Source: Osmia lignaria lignaria (Eukaryota; Arthropoda; Insecta; Hymenoptera; Megachilidae). Taken from it: 64,000 bases of DNA. This document shows positions 1 to 13,010 of this stretch, piece by piece. Location of the stretch: the NCBI RefSeq assembly GCF_051020975.1, contig NC_135037.1:8804001-8868000 (forward strand), written 5' to 3'. The notes under the pieces were generated by a model, which was not told where the DNA came from, did not search any database, and saw nothing but the letters and a program-made list of their open reading frames with translations. Each line of letters begins with the position of its first letter. Position 1 is the first letter of the stretch. The translations under genes and the position numbers were made by a program.

Positions 1-3000
1 TATGCTATCAAAGTGATTTCATTACAAATGTTATAATCACTAATGACAAGCAAGAAAATTTAAAACACGAGAAGTACATCAATTTTTTAATTAAAAATTT
101 TCCTATAAGTAGTATTAAGTATGATGACATAAAATTATCGCAAAATAGAACTTATGTCATATTAGTCTGAAGCTTGAAGTTCGAGGAATATGATTATGTA
201 AATTTTTCATTAATATGCTTAATACAGAATGACTAATTGCAATCATAGCAAACAATGAATCACAGTGAAATTTCTGCATTGTTCCTTCATAAATTTTAAT
301 TAGGATCCTTAACAAAAAATATTATTGATAGTTTAGTATAATGTTTAGAGAAAGTACAATTAGTAGATGACTAGTATGGTGTCATTTCAGTAAACAATTT
401 TAGCAACGCTAATTAACAATCACTATCTATTAGAATGCGTAATTTAAAATAATTTATATATTTTATATAATTTAATAATAATATGAATTTTAAGAAAATT
501 ATGGTTATTAAAATTCCTCTGAATAATTGGGTCATTCGATTTGCAATCACCGATTAGAATACAGTATTATTCAGAATTTTCCCAGGAAAAGGGAGCCAAT
601 TCTTCTGTGACCTTTTGTTAACCAGGCTCGTGTGAGTTTCCATGAACCGACCACGACAATTCGTGCTGATATTATCCCATGATATCGACATTTAAAACTC
701 TCGAGATCCTAGATTCCCGTGTATTAGCCGTATTCGTAGTTCTCGGTGCAACTGGAGTCCAGTATAATTCTCCCTAACTGGCAGCTCACTCGTGACTCCT
801 TTCCGTCCCTTGCTTGCATCAGAATATTTATTAGCCACATCGTGAGTCCTTTTCTGCTTCCTGACATTAGAAAGTCCCCCGTGGAATTGTGCGCTGAAAC
901 GTTCCCGTGGAAGCGTTCAAGGATACAACATCCGTCTCGACTCGCGATGCAATAATCGTATGCACATTCAAACGATTTCTCGGTACGATCAATTGCTCAA
1001 TACTGCTTTGATCTCGTCGATTTAACGAATCCAGTCATTATGGATTGTGAAAAAGTACCTGGGGATGGTAGAGACAGAGGAAGCTGCAGGTGCTTGGGAA
1101 GTTGTGGGTTTCATGGGACAGTTCAGATTTTTAATTTGCAATTTTTCTTACTTTTTAAAATAGAGATTTATTATTTTTGTACTACTCTATTTTCCAGTAT
1201 ATTTATTTTTAATTCTTTTGTAAAATTCGTAATTACACACCATTCATTTTTTATGAAAATCCCTCTTGACAAAAGAGAAATATTATTGAGAATAATTCTA
1301 TCAAATTATTGCAACGCAAAAGAATATTAAATTCTACGTTATATTTATTGATACAATCGAATGTACCAACACAGACTTTGACTTTTGCGCAATTTGTAAT
1401 TTATTTGTTCCGTTCCAATTGCGCATATTTCTAACTAAACGGCATCTTCTTCCGCTAAAATGAAGCACAAAGAGAAAATGTGGAATTCCTTTGCGCAGAA
1501 GAATAACATTTGTAGTTAAATAGCCTGACGTAAGAGTACACGTGAACGGTGCATTCATAGTTTGCTTAGTATTGTTAATTATCGGTGTTAATAATGCATC
1601 TGTATATTCTGTAGCCATGAAATAAGAATCTCAAGTGGATGATCCGAAGATATCATCTAATTTCTACGTGTTGTAAATATTATTTTAATTTTTACATCTG
1701 ACCAATTCTTTAAGGTCCACTTCACGATAAGAATAAATTCATAAATGACTTTTCAAATCGTGATGGAAAGTTTTCATAGATAAAACGACAATCTAAATTG
1801 TTGATATATTAAATTGAAACATGAATAATTCGCAATTTGAACATTGTTCCTATCATTGAATCACATGTATCAGTATCGTCGATGTCGCTGACACCACTTA
1901 GGAGATGTTCTTGAATTAATCTTTTTTCGTATATCTATTAAAAATCTTCAGAAATTTCTTAATATTGGCAGTCAAATTTTTTATACTGTACATATAAATT
2001 TTAATATGTAAAATCGTCTCGAAGCTTATTTTGCGAAATTTAAATATTGAAATATACAGGTAGGTCTCGATTAGTGCGAGTAATAAATCTCAGAAATTGT
2101 TCGCATTATTTGAATTCATACTATTCGAATACTTGAAATATAGGAATTGTTTCTTATTGTTAGTTAAAGAAAATGTACGATCAAAATTTTGAAATATACC
2201 TTCATACGTAAATTATTAAAATATAATAGCATAAACATGTTTATTATTTTTTTAAGTATTTTAACAGTGTTGATTGCACTTTCTTCTGCTTCTTCATATC
2301 TTCGTATATGTGATGATAAACCCGCAGAATTTTATCCAAGTCTCTGTTAACTTGCATGCTTCGATCCATGTCTGGATCGAAAAAAGTCTCGCAAGCCTCG
2401 CATTAACTGAATTTTTGTTCGCATTAATTGCGACCTGGTCTAATATTGTAATTATTTTGGAAGTTACCACGATTTATAAACGAGCCAAATTCATTAGCAA
2501 AATTCATTAACTCCAAAAATAAAAAGTATGAAAATTGATCAAATGTACAAAGTTAAGCATCGATCAAGTGCTGTGGTATTAAAATTTTAAAAAATTCAAA
2601 AAGAAGAGTTGATCTATTTGGCAAATGTGGCGGAATTTGTCAGCTCATATAAGGAATTATCTATTGACCGAGTAAAGCGTCAGGTTTCTAGGTTTAATAG
2701 GCGCAGTGAAAATATACATGTATAGTCAGACAGGTTGAAGCTTTAAGTCTCAAGGATACGAATAGTGATACTGGGTCAATCTTGACCCACAGCTGGGAAA
2801 TGTACACAAGAATGAAATTAAACTTTTATTCACATTTTTATTAATAAATATCAGGCGTCTTTGGTTTTACAATAAACGTAATTGAAATGTTGTTATCAAT
2901 ATAAAAATGTAAAGTCTTTTTGAAGTGTCTTAATATTTTCAAAAGGTAGTGTTTATTACGTATTTCGATAATAAATATAATATTCGCTCGACATAATTAC

Positions 3001-3411
3001 TTTCGCAAGAATATTATCTTGTTAAATGATTAGCAGGCAGACGATAATGAATCATAGATAATTAGAGAGTGATTTGAATGATTTGTTTTTAATAGCGATA
3101 AAAGGTATTAAGATTTCTTAAATCCGGTACTTAGACTTGTTGGCATCTGTCGCATCAGTAATTTATTTTTCAAATTTTCTGTCGGTTTTATCTTGCGCAA
3201 ACTTTAAATATTTGCGATTGTTAAATTCATTTCGAAAATACTTTCGTGAAGTAGAAAAAATAGCAGGAAAATATTTCCGAATGTAAAATGAAAATTATTC
3301 ATTGTTTTATAAAAAAAAAATGAGAATGAAATATCCTAAGATTTTCTCTAATTAAGTAAAAATTTTGATGAATTTATTCTGAGCAATGTAATATTTTTTT
3401 TCAGATTCATC
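1..3411. other. AT-rich 5' flank of the amino acid transporter gene
   Basis: I see no complete gene here. The stretch is AT-rich apart from a GC-richer patch at about 580-1110, which could hold the promoter or first exon of the transporter downstream. The transporter's first certain coding exon opens directly after a strong poly-T acceptor ending at 3404, so at least one untranslated or alternative exon must lie upstream. A short open segment from the ATG at 1040 would join that acceptor in frame (see findings). A diverged inverted-repeat element sits at about 2062-2436. Everything else reads as non-coding sequence. Confidence 0.6.
2062..2436. repeat. Small inverted-repeat element, mariner-like length
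   Basis: The 18 bp at 2062-2079 (AGGTCTCGATTAGTGCGA) and the reverse complement of 2419-2436 agree at about 15 of 18 positions, and both are followed inward by similar TTCGCATTA-type sequence. Spacing of about 375 bp and lack of coding capacity fit a non-autonomous DNA transposon remnant. I cannot define a target-site duplication, so the superfamily is unknown. Confidence 0.35.
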
Positions 3412-6400
3412 ATGGGGAACGATTCAAAGGAACAAGCCACAGGAAGTCCAATGCAGGAGTTCAACAGCAGGTAACATTTATTTTGTATTCAATTATAGAT
3501 ACAGTAAAGCAAGTAGTATTGTTAGCAGAATAGCATTGAAAGGTATAAAGAAGTAACATATTCAAAATTAACATATTATATACATTTCTGCCTTTTTTTG
3601 TTATCAGCACTAAAATAGCTGCTGTTGTGATTGGAGATTACAATGAAAAGGATCAATTGTACAATCCCTTCGAACATCGTAATAAGAAGAATGCTAATTC
3701 GTAAGTATTTTTACATTGTTACAAAAGAAAAACTTGAAAAATTTGATGTTTTCAAGAATGAAAATTTTCAAAAATAACGAAAATTAATTACTGAGAATTG
3801 AAAAGAAAAATATTAACCTATCACAGTAAAAATTGATTGATATATAACAAATGGCATGCAATACTCGTGCACGTGATGCATCTGCTCAAGGCATTTAATG
3901 ACTGTCGTTACGTATCGTTATGATAACATTTTTTTAAACGTTATCATCTGTTTAATAACATGTCATGTCAACAGAAAATTTTCCTCATTCCTGAACTGCA
4001 CTGTGCAAAATAAAATATTTATTTACCAGAAAACGAATGTGCCTCTGTTCCATGGAGCACATAATTCAAAATAACAAATAATTAAATTTCTACAGGGATC
4101 CATCACCCGTAATATTAGAAATTCTTTAACATACCTAGTTAGTAATTATAAATAACAGCTATAATAAAATATACTGAAAATAATAAAAAACTGACAATTA
4201 CCATGTTAAAATCGAAATTTCTTTACAAGATACATGATTAAATGATATGTTAACAATATTAAAAAAAATATATTATCTTTTTATAAAAAAAAACAATTCT
4301 CAAAGAAAATCCCTCAAAAAGGCAACATTCTTTCACGTTACAGAGATCTGGGTGCGGTGGCGCATTTATTAAAATCGTCCTTGGGCACAGGTATCCTCGC
4401 GATGCCGAACGCCATAAAGAACGGCGGTGTTCTGTTCGGTGGAATTGGAACGATAATAATCGGTGTGATATGCGCCCATTGTGTCCACATACTGGTCCGT
4501 TCGTCCCACGTGCTTTGCAAACGAACGAAAACACCCCAGATGACATACGCTGAAACCGCGGAGGCTGCGTTTCTTTACGGTCCGAAACCTGTCCGACCTT
4601 TTTCGAACGTCAGTCGGATATTCGTGAATGCAGCATTGTGTGCCACCTACGTGGGCGGTTCGTGTGTTTACGTGGTGTTCATATCGACCTCGATCAAACA
4701 GGTAAGCTTATCGCATTATTCTTTGTAGAATCAATTGTGCTTCTTTTTTTATATTGATATTATCGAAATATGTCACTTTTCGTTTAGGACATTAACACTT
4801 CGGTATGTCACGTTACACGCGAATCGAGCTTGTCGAATTAGGTGATGAAAGAATTCATATTGATGATATTGATAAACTGAATGTCAAAATGATAACGTTC
4901 ACTCGTTTGCCCGAAGAGTAGGTACTTGTATTTACACGAGTGGAAAGATTCGCAACCGTGCGTGGGGTAGTTCAGTGTACGAAACTTGAGATAAAAATTG
5001 ATAAAATGACACTGTTGATACAATCTTTTATTTATTATTTTTATCAGCTTTTAAATAATTCATGCTTCATTTCGTATAAAAATATTTTTCCCTTCGTCGA
5101 TGTATAACAATTGTTAAAAATAAATTGAAACAATAGTTTTATCTTTTTGAATATACGATATACACATTATGGAATACGATATTGAAAAATTGATGTTTCA
5201 GAAACTAATGGCGCGTATAAATTACATTAATCAGCTTAAACACATCAAAGACATGAAACCAGTCTTTTAGATTTACAAAACCAGTTTAATTTGCAATCGT
5301 TTCGTTTCCTTCGTCCCCGTTCATCGTCACACCTGCGTCTTTCTCCTTTTTTTTTCCTTGATCACAATTGAAAATCTGTGCCAACGCGTAGCCTCAAGAC
5401 TCGTTCTGACTCGTTTGACTCGTAAAAGTCCGGTTTGCTTCTCTTTGCCCGGGAACAGAAGGTAATTGCAATTCGTTTAAACGAGTTTTAAACAAATAGG
5501 TGGAAACCAGAATGCTAGGAGTGATGATTTATTGCAAATAAAACTGGACAATTTTATGTATACTAATATGAGAAGTAACAAATGGTCCTTAAGTAAATAT
5601 AAAATTTAAAAATCGATCAAATTATGTCACACGTGTATTAGGATACCACGGTATTTAAACTTTCATTTTCTTTCATAATATGACCCAAATCGTCACGATG
5701 GAATTACCCATAATTTATAACTTTTGATATCCTTGTCGCATTAAATGAATCCTGTTTTTCTTACGAAATTTTTCCTTATTCGATTTCAGGTAGCCGATTA
5801 TAATAGCGGTATGGACATACCAATTCGCATGTACATATTAACCTTGATACCCGCAGTGGTACTGCTGGGACAGGTGCGAAATCTGAAGTACCTGGTCCCA
5901 TTTTCCATGATCGCCAACATTTGTATGATGGTGGGATTCTCGATAACCCTTTACTACATCTTCATCGGCATCCAGATTTCATCGAACGTGAAATTACTCG
6001 CTTCGGTCGAACAGCTGCCCACGTTTTTCGCGACTGTGCTATTTGCCATAGAGGGAATCGGCGTGGTAAGTTGCAAAAAATTCGTATTTATTTAAGAAAA
6101 AATACAATGTTGATGTATCGTATAGAATAATGTAAATTAAATAATTTTCCATAGGTAATGCCAGTTGAAAATAGCATGGAAAATCCACAACGTTTCCTCG
6201 GATGCCCGGGTGTACTTAATATAACAATGACAATTGTTGTATCCTTGTATGCGATATTGGGTGTGTTTGGTTATTTAACATATGGCGAAGAAGTGAGGGC
6301 AAGCATCACCTTGAACATCCCGATAGAAGACCTGTAAGTATTATTTCATTCAACTGTTAGTGAGATTAGGAGCGGTTGTAATTAGTACAGTGTCAAAATG

Positions 6401-8432
6401 AATCCTCGGACGGCGGACCATGGAGAGAGCCACAATTTTAATTTAATTTCGTGTTTCACATTGTTTGCATTTTCTAAATTTTCCAATGTTCTTTTAAAAT
6501 TATTCTTCCAATATATCAAACCCTCTGTTTAAAAGTTATACATTGTATCTTTATATATGTTTTGTGATTTTCGGGTCTCGATTGACCCAGTCTCCGTCGT
6601 TCAAGGATTAATACAGGTTAGTCTGTATATAAAACGAGCTACTTTCTTTTACAGGCTGGGTCAGGTAGTGAAACTTCTTATTGCATTGGCAGTGTTGTTC
6701 ACTTATGGATTACAGTATTACGTGCCGTTGGAAATCATGTGGAAGGGTTTGAAAGATAAATGTAGTCACAAATACCAAGGCGTATGTGAAACACTATTGA
6801 GGATAGTTATGGCTCTATTAACAGGTAAGAAACTTCCGTTCATTTTCAACTCTATGATCCTCCAATAAATTACTAATTACATACGGACAGAATTTATGAA
6901 AAAATAAAATTATTATTAAACAATATTATTATTTTAATCTATTAATTTTTATTAATCTATTTTATTTCTTTTAAGTATCTATCTTGTCAATGTAATTTCT
7001 ATTAATCTATTTAACTTGCCATTTTAATTATTTTAACACATTCGCATCGAAAAACGAGAATTCTCGTTTTTTACCGACGATTTATATGAAAAATTTGTGA
7101 ACAATAACCCGATGGAAATGTGTTAAGTGTCTTCCAAATAAAATACGTTGTTTGACTTCAAATTTAAAAATTATTATCTATATATTTTGTATTGCATTGT
7201 TTTTCTTTTAATTTCATGGGTTACATTATATTTATTATTTTTAAACGAGTTGTACACTGGTAGACACAAAATGAAGAAGACATACACCGGTTCAGGTCAT
7301 AATAACAGGTCACGGTTACCCTTCCGGTTATTACTGATTCACGCCGGTGAACGCGTACCAGACAAGTGTGTTACTTTCTTAAGGAACAAAAGAGAGAAAT
7401 ACAAGTTGTATGTAATGGAAAGATAGACACAGACTTGACCAAGGAAATACCCGTTGGTCCTGTAACCGCATGACTCACTGACGCTTGTAAGCACCGTTCA
7501 GTGACTCGTGTTCGTTTACCTCATTGTAAAGCTATGCATTCATGCTTAAGTCCTTGACGTTTTGACTTTTCAATTTAATAACTTCGTTTACGTAACTGAT
7601 GACGGAAGCAAATGATTTTGTGTCGTATAAATTACTAGTGTATTTTAACACTTTGACGGACACGTGTTCCACACGACTTACGTCTCTTGTTATTGTACGT
7701 TCCTGTTACCATCTAAAATGAAGTTATTCATAAATCTATAATTTATAGTTTCTGCACTATACTCTGAGAAATTATTAGGTGTATGTACATATAAGTTAAT
7801 TCGGTGACTTTAGTATTACGGCTTCTTACTTAATTAATATTTTGAATTTGAATATTTTCTCGCAGTTTTGAATATTTGAAAAGTGACGAGACAACATAAT
7901 AATAATAACGATTATTTCAATGATTGGAATTCCTATGGCTTTTTAAAAATAAATCTTTAATCAAAATAAAGAAAAGGCACCGAATTAATTTGTACATCTA
8001 ATACTATTGTTCAAGGTTAAATTTTGACATAATAGAGTGAAGATTAATAAGTTATTTTACGAATTAAAATAATTAAAGTTTGACAATATTTTTTTTCAAT
8101 TTGCAAAATTCTTGTTATTATAAATAACCTAGGAAAAGTGAATTGAATTTTATTTTGTTTTTAACCAAATTTTTCGCTTTTTGTTTTCAGTGGTGGTAGC
8201 TCTGATAGTACCGGAACTGGATCCATTTATATCCTTGGTCGGTTCAATATTCTTCTCCATCCTTGGAATCAGTATACCAGCGATCGTTGAAACGATTTCC
8301 TGTTGGGAAGGTCACTTGGGTGCCTTCAAATGGAGGCTCTGGAAAAATTTCATCCTAGTAATGTTCTCGTTATTCGCGTTGATATTTGGCTCATGGATCT
8401 CCATACTAGACATTATAAAATTGTATCGTTAA
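3412..8432 (+). CDS. Proton-coupled amino acid transporter (SLC36/PAT family, pathetic-like)
   Basis: Seven coding exons join in phase: 3412-3470, 3608-3700, 4344-4701, 5790-6065, 6155-6333, 6655-6824 and 8191-8432, giving 458 aa, the usual length for this family. The N-terminal ~55 residues are hydrophilic and presumably cytosolic. Membrane segments then begin at the family-typical LLKSSLGTGILAMPNA stretch with GIGTIIIG after it. Further hallmarks are the EGIGVVMPVENSM segment in the middle and a hydrophobic C-terminal exon ending IIKLYR. Members of the family (insect pathetic and its relatives, vertebrate PAT1-4) move small amino acids with protons across plasma or lysosomal membranes and feed nutrient status to TOR; substrate here cannot be read. 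The start was chosen because it follows a strong acceptor and is the first ATG in the frame; an upstream coding exon is possible. The intron before exon 6 carries a TTAA element ending about 40 bp from the exon, and the last intron a second one. Assignment to the family is firm, to a specific orthologue not. Confidence 0.93.
6399..6611. mobile_element. TTAA-type miniature element, copy A (intronic)
   Basis: This 213 bp element lies in the intron between exons 5 and 6 of the transporter. Its left end (TGAATCCTCGGACGGCGGACC, a mutated TTAA) mirrors the right end, whose reverse complement is TTAATCCTTGAACGACGGAG. It is clearly homologous to the element at 53462-53661, sharing internal text such as GATTGACCCAG near the right end. 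The TTAA boundaries suggest mobilisation by a piggyBac-like transposase. It has no coding capacity. Confidence 0.65.
7033..7126. mobile_element. 94 bp TTAA element with central palindrome
   Basis: The ends are TTAACACATTCGCATCG and, reversed, TTAACACATTTCCATCGGG, bounded by TTAA on both sides. A perfect 22 bp palindrome (core ACGAGAATTCTCGT) lies inside at 7050-7071. It sits in the last intron of the amino acid transporter. The size, TTAA ends and terminal inverted repeats fit a piggyBac-type MITE. Confidence 0.6.
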
Positions 8433-9279
8433 ACAAAGTGATCCAAGTCTGTCTTAGACTTTTATTCGAAATTTTCAAGACTTAAGTTTGAAGTAGTGAT
8501 AGAATTATCGAGATTAGAGCTTTTCTAAGGTGCTGCTCGTTCTTTGTGCAGCAATCGTGACAGAGTAATTATTATTATCGCGAGCATTTATTTTTTAAGA
8601 GTATCCATGTACATCCTGTATTTATTTTTACATCCCACTTAAGTATTTTCGTTCGTACCATTCCTCTAAGGATTTATTTTTTCTTTTTATGAGGAATCGA
8701 AGAAAGAGAAATTTTATTTACTGTAAATAGAAGAAGGATTTTTTTGTTTTAATTATACGCGGAGAAACATATATTTTGGTAAGAATGAAACGATAAAGAG
8801 AAGATTTGTTTATTGTTGTAAATATACTTAAGGTACTGTAGTTACATTTTAGAATAATAATTAATCTTCTAAGGTACTAAAATATACAGTTAATTATTTT
8901 CTTATATAAAGAGAAGAGACATGTTTGTATAAAGTTGTATAAAATTATTGAAAATTGTGAAATGTACAAAATTGATTTAATACTTCTGACGAAGTCTAAA
9001 GTATTAGAATGACTACTGTTAAATTAAATCCTGAGGATGTAGAATTTATCGAGTAACATTGTTGATAAGCATAAGTTGTACATATTATTTTTTTCTTAAT
9101 AATTCTAGAAAGTAATTACAAAAGACAATCTAAATAATTATACAGAAAATTGAAATTTATTTTCTTATTAAACTTCTCGATTTATCAAACAACTGTTATG
9201 GTACCAGAATTGTATAAATTTTTATACTGGGAGAAAAATTAAAATTTACCATCGTTTATGATCACGTAGTGTATTAAAA
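8433..9279. other. Convergent 3' region between transporter and scavenger receptor
   Basis: The stop codons of two convergent genes are about 850 bp apart. The interval is AT-rich, holds no open frame of note, and should contain both 3' UTRs and poly(A) sites. I see no RNA gene or repeat here. Confidence 0.6.
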
Positions 9280-12038
9280 TTATGTAAACATTTGCCTTGG
9301 TCTTGGTCCCTGCGATGGTCGTCGTACAACATTATTTAATTGTGAATTCGACGATATAAAAATGGTCTGGGCATTTGTAGTTTTTGGATGCACTTTGCGT
9401 TGAGTGACGCCATGGAGAAGTATAGTTATGGAAATAATGTAAATTCCAACGACCAAAGGGATATACTGTATGTATTTTATGAAATTTATTAGACGAAGTA
9501 ATTGATATGTAAACGATATTACAGATAAAGTTGGCGTGTTTCCCTGTGAAAATATTTGTTAATTGTTTAACCATTGTTATTTTTTCAAAAGTTCAATTAT
9601 ATTAGATCATCCCATAAGTAATCATCATTCATCTTGGATAAAGTAAACAAATACATAAAATATTCCTTTTGAATTTTTAAATAAAAGCAAAGAAACAAAT
9701 CTTAATGTTTGTACGATTTTTTCATTATTTTATTTGAAAAAAGCTTAACCAGAAATCAATATGAATAATTAAAAATAAAAATGAATGTTTGCACTCTTCT
9801 CGACTGATCAAGAAAACGACATTATTTATGGAATGACAATATTTTAATACGTGATTTTATACGATGTACACCGTGATATAATTAAATCATGTGTTTTTGA
9901 AAAACTGAAATTAAAAATAAATATGTAAAATGACATGTTTCTAAGAGAATCTTACATTTTCACACCACATGATTGGAAAATATCCTTCACTGACGTTAGA
10001 AAGTAACTCCACTGGCTGTCTAGTCAATTTTAAATTCAATTGCGTTTTCTTTTGCCCAGAAAGTGGTGTTCCAGTGTATGGTTCAATGACAATATACGTT
10101 TTATGCAGATCTTTATTAGGGACCAAACCGCGAGCATAATTCAGAACTTCTGGATCAGCATGCAAAAAATGTGGCTCTGATAAAATTATAGGCACTTTCT
10201 GCAATATATCAAATGTAAATTACCAAGTATAGTTTTCCTCTTTTGAATTAGACTTTTAAATTATGAAATACTCGGCTACCCGCGTAATTTTGTCTACCCG
10301 GGTATTTTGAGTATCCGGTCCAAATCAATAGCCCTGTTTTCAATATTACCTGACAATTAGTCACGTCGGTTAAACCCTGTGGCAGACATTCTAATTTATT
10401 ATTTACAATTGGACAGTAACATTCCGAGTGATTTGAAAACCATACCCTTTCCTTCATAATAAATTGAGATCCGGTTATACCATGTATTGAAACGTCGTTC
10501 TCATAATCAGCTTCTATAGTCCTATATAAACATATACATATGTAAAACATAAACCTTGCAGATATGTAAATTTCATTAAGTGTTTCCTTAATAGGTGATT
10601 AACATTTTACAACTTCCTCATATTTTATATGTATAATTAACATACATGATTAAGAGCAGTGATCAGCTGTGATTTAATATACGTGTGATATTATTTTTAT
10701 ATAATATAAAATTTACATTTTTAGATAATCAACGATACAATACCTGCACATTTCTGGAATAAAAGTTGAAACAAAAGGTAATGGTTCCACTAATGGTGCC
10801 CATGTAACAGTATCTGTTCCTTTTACTGTATTACAAGACTCTGTATTCCATAATGTCTGTACACGATCCCCAACATAAGATGTTATATCACCTAATTTAC
10901 TTATGTCTTGAAGACCTCTAGAAACTGTGAATGGTCCACGTAGAGAACCATTCATCTAATATCATAGAAAAATTTAATATTTAAGTATACAATGTAAATT
11001 AATTATACACGTTGAATCGAAATTAGTTTGAAAATTATTAACTAAAATATACCCTTTGGAATATACTGAGATAATAAACGTCTTCCCGATCGCCTTCTCT
11101 CAAAACTGGTGGTGGATTTGCTTCTAAAGTATTACATATCAGATTCAGTTCGGGATATTTCTTCCTATTGCACGTAACTTTAACTCCGCCGAAAAGTAGA
11201 TCTGTGGCTCGAGCTTTTAGAAAAATAGTACTATGATTTTGAAATAATTTTGGAATACTGTTACCGTATTTGTGCATAAAATCAGGTGGTAGAGATGTTA
11301 ACTATAAAATACGTATTTAATGGATAATGTGTATTTTAATTATAGTTAAGTAATTAATAGTAATTGTTTCATTGGTACTAATATTGTTAACATTACGACT
11401 TACAGTTTTTATGGTACCAATGTACGCGGGATTTAATATCGTGACTTTATCGTGTTTAGAAACATTTATACTTTTATATTTGTTGAAAATATACGTAGAT
11501 CTTGTCGTATATTTGATTTCATCCCTTTCTTCGTCGACTTCTATTATTTGCTTTTCTTGAATTTCACTAAATATGAATAAATAAATTATTGTACATTTAG
11601 AAATTAATCTTAATTAAATTGTAAATATCTTTATTAGGTCTGGTTAAAAGTAAAAAATTTGTGAAATATTTCTTCAATGTTTTTACTTACTCGTAACTGA
11701 AGGGACCATATTCGATCATACGTGGATTTTCACCCCTCATTACTTCATCAGGGTTAGTAACGTTAAATAAATAACAGGCGAAAGATAAGAGCATAGGTGA
11801 AGACCATGCTTCATACTCTTTTGTACCTTCAACAAGCGGCAAGTTCTATAAATTGTTATTTCATTTAGATTAGCCACTTTAGTAATTATGCGATTAATTG
11901 TGTTTCAATTGAGATCATTTTTAAAGCATTACTTACTTTTCGTATTTCCTTCGATACAGTCGTTAAAAGTATCTCTTCTGAAATTAAAAATGAACCCAAA
12001 AGGATTAGGAAAACACCAATACACAATTGAAAAATCAT
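9280..12038 (-). CDS. CD36-family scavenger receptor (class B)
   Basis: Eight coding exons on the minus strand join in phase: 12038-11937, 11845-11691, 11566-11404, 11301-11053, 10955-10744, 10521-10350, 10198-9956 and 9543-9280, giving 519 aa. The topology is that of CD36, croquemort and SNMP proteins: an N-terminal membrane anchor (MIFQLCIGVFLILLG), a large extracellular loop, and a C-terminal anchor (IPLVVGIYIISITILL) with a short cytosolic tail. Family landmarks in order are GPFSY, the RSTYIFN segment, NGSLRGPFTV, CNTVKGTD, CYCP, CLPQGLTDVTNCQ, PHFLHADPEVL and IEPYTGTPL. The extracellular cysteines sit in the disulphide region expected. Such receptors bind lipids, lipoproteins, apoptotic cells or carotenoids; the ligand cannot be inferred. 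The ATG used lies just before the first membrane segment; the frame stays open a little further upstream (residues KKYNIGL before it), so an extra 5' exon with the true start is possible. Confidence 0.9.
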
Positions 12039-13010
12039 CAGTCCTATATTATACTTCTTTAAAATATATTTTATTAACAGTATTCACTATTCTTCTCTTT
12101 TACTGACAATAATTGTATACCATTTTATTTAACGACTTTAAATATTATTTTTTCACTTATTCTATATTTCACGTAAGAAGATTTCTCCTGGCAAATGAAA
12201 TGGAAAAGTTCTTGCATAATCTACTTTTATATTAAAATTTCTACGTTTCGTGACTCAGTCTCGTTAATAATAAATAATACCCTTACATAGCTATGTGCGA
12301 CAATATAAATTATTCACCACTTTATATCACTTAATCAAATCTGAAATTGTAATGCTTAGTATTTTCATATTATAATATATTTAAAGCGCAATCAATATAT
12401 TATACAAAACGTAGTAGGCATCACGGTATAATTGCTTCCGTAAAATAAAGTTTGTACTTTATTGCTTATTTTAACTAAAATAACTCTTTTATAGAATATA
12501 TAAAGATTTTAATGTATGCCTTATGTGATTTTCTATGAGACAATAATTTTGTATTTTGAACCCCTTAAAAATGAAACTCCGTTATATAATTTACAGAGTA
12601 ATGTAATATGCAAACAGTGTGCATAGTCTAATGTTATATTATTTGTTTGAAATGTAAAGGGTTAACTGTTTTACCAAGTACAACCCTTCATTAATACATT
12701 TTCCACCCACCAGGTGGTCCACCATCGGACAATGTGGGATCAGGCTATGTGCATGCTGGGCAGCAGCCAAAGGAGAAAGAAAGAAATGGCGGCGTTACTT
12801 CAATTTTAGTTATTAACTCGTGTTTCTTGCCGTTTTCCTGCACTCAAACGATTTATTTTCTCCTATCAACACCCTCTTTGACCGTAGTTTTGTGTCAGCT
12901 TTACGGTGACTTTCGTTGAATTGACAGATCATTCGAACGTGACAAGTATTCGGACGTCATAACCTAACAAATCTCGTTCCGCGTTTGTGTTTAATTAGTG
13001 ATTGAAAAGG
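12039..13010. promoter_or_regulatory. Divergent promoter region between CD36-type and zinc-finger genes
   Basis: The two genes start about 970 bp apart in opposite directions, so this interval should hold both promoters. A GC-richer, coding-looking patch lies at 12701-12800, and a CRE-like GACGTCAT at 12953-12960 sits about 50 bp upstream of the zinc-finger ATG. I see no TATA box on either side. The rest is AT-rich. Confidence 0.5.
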
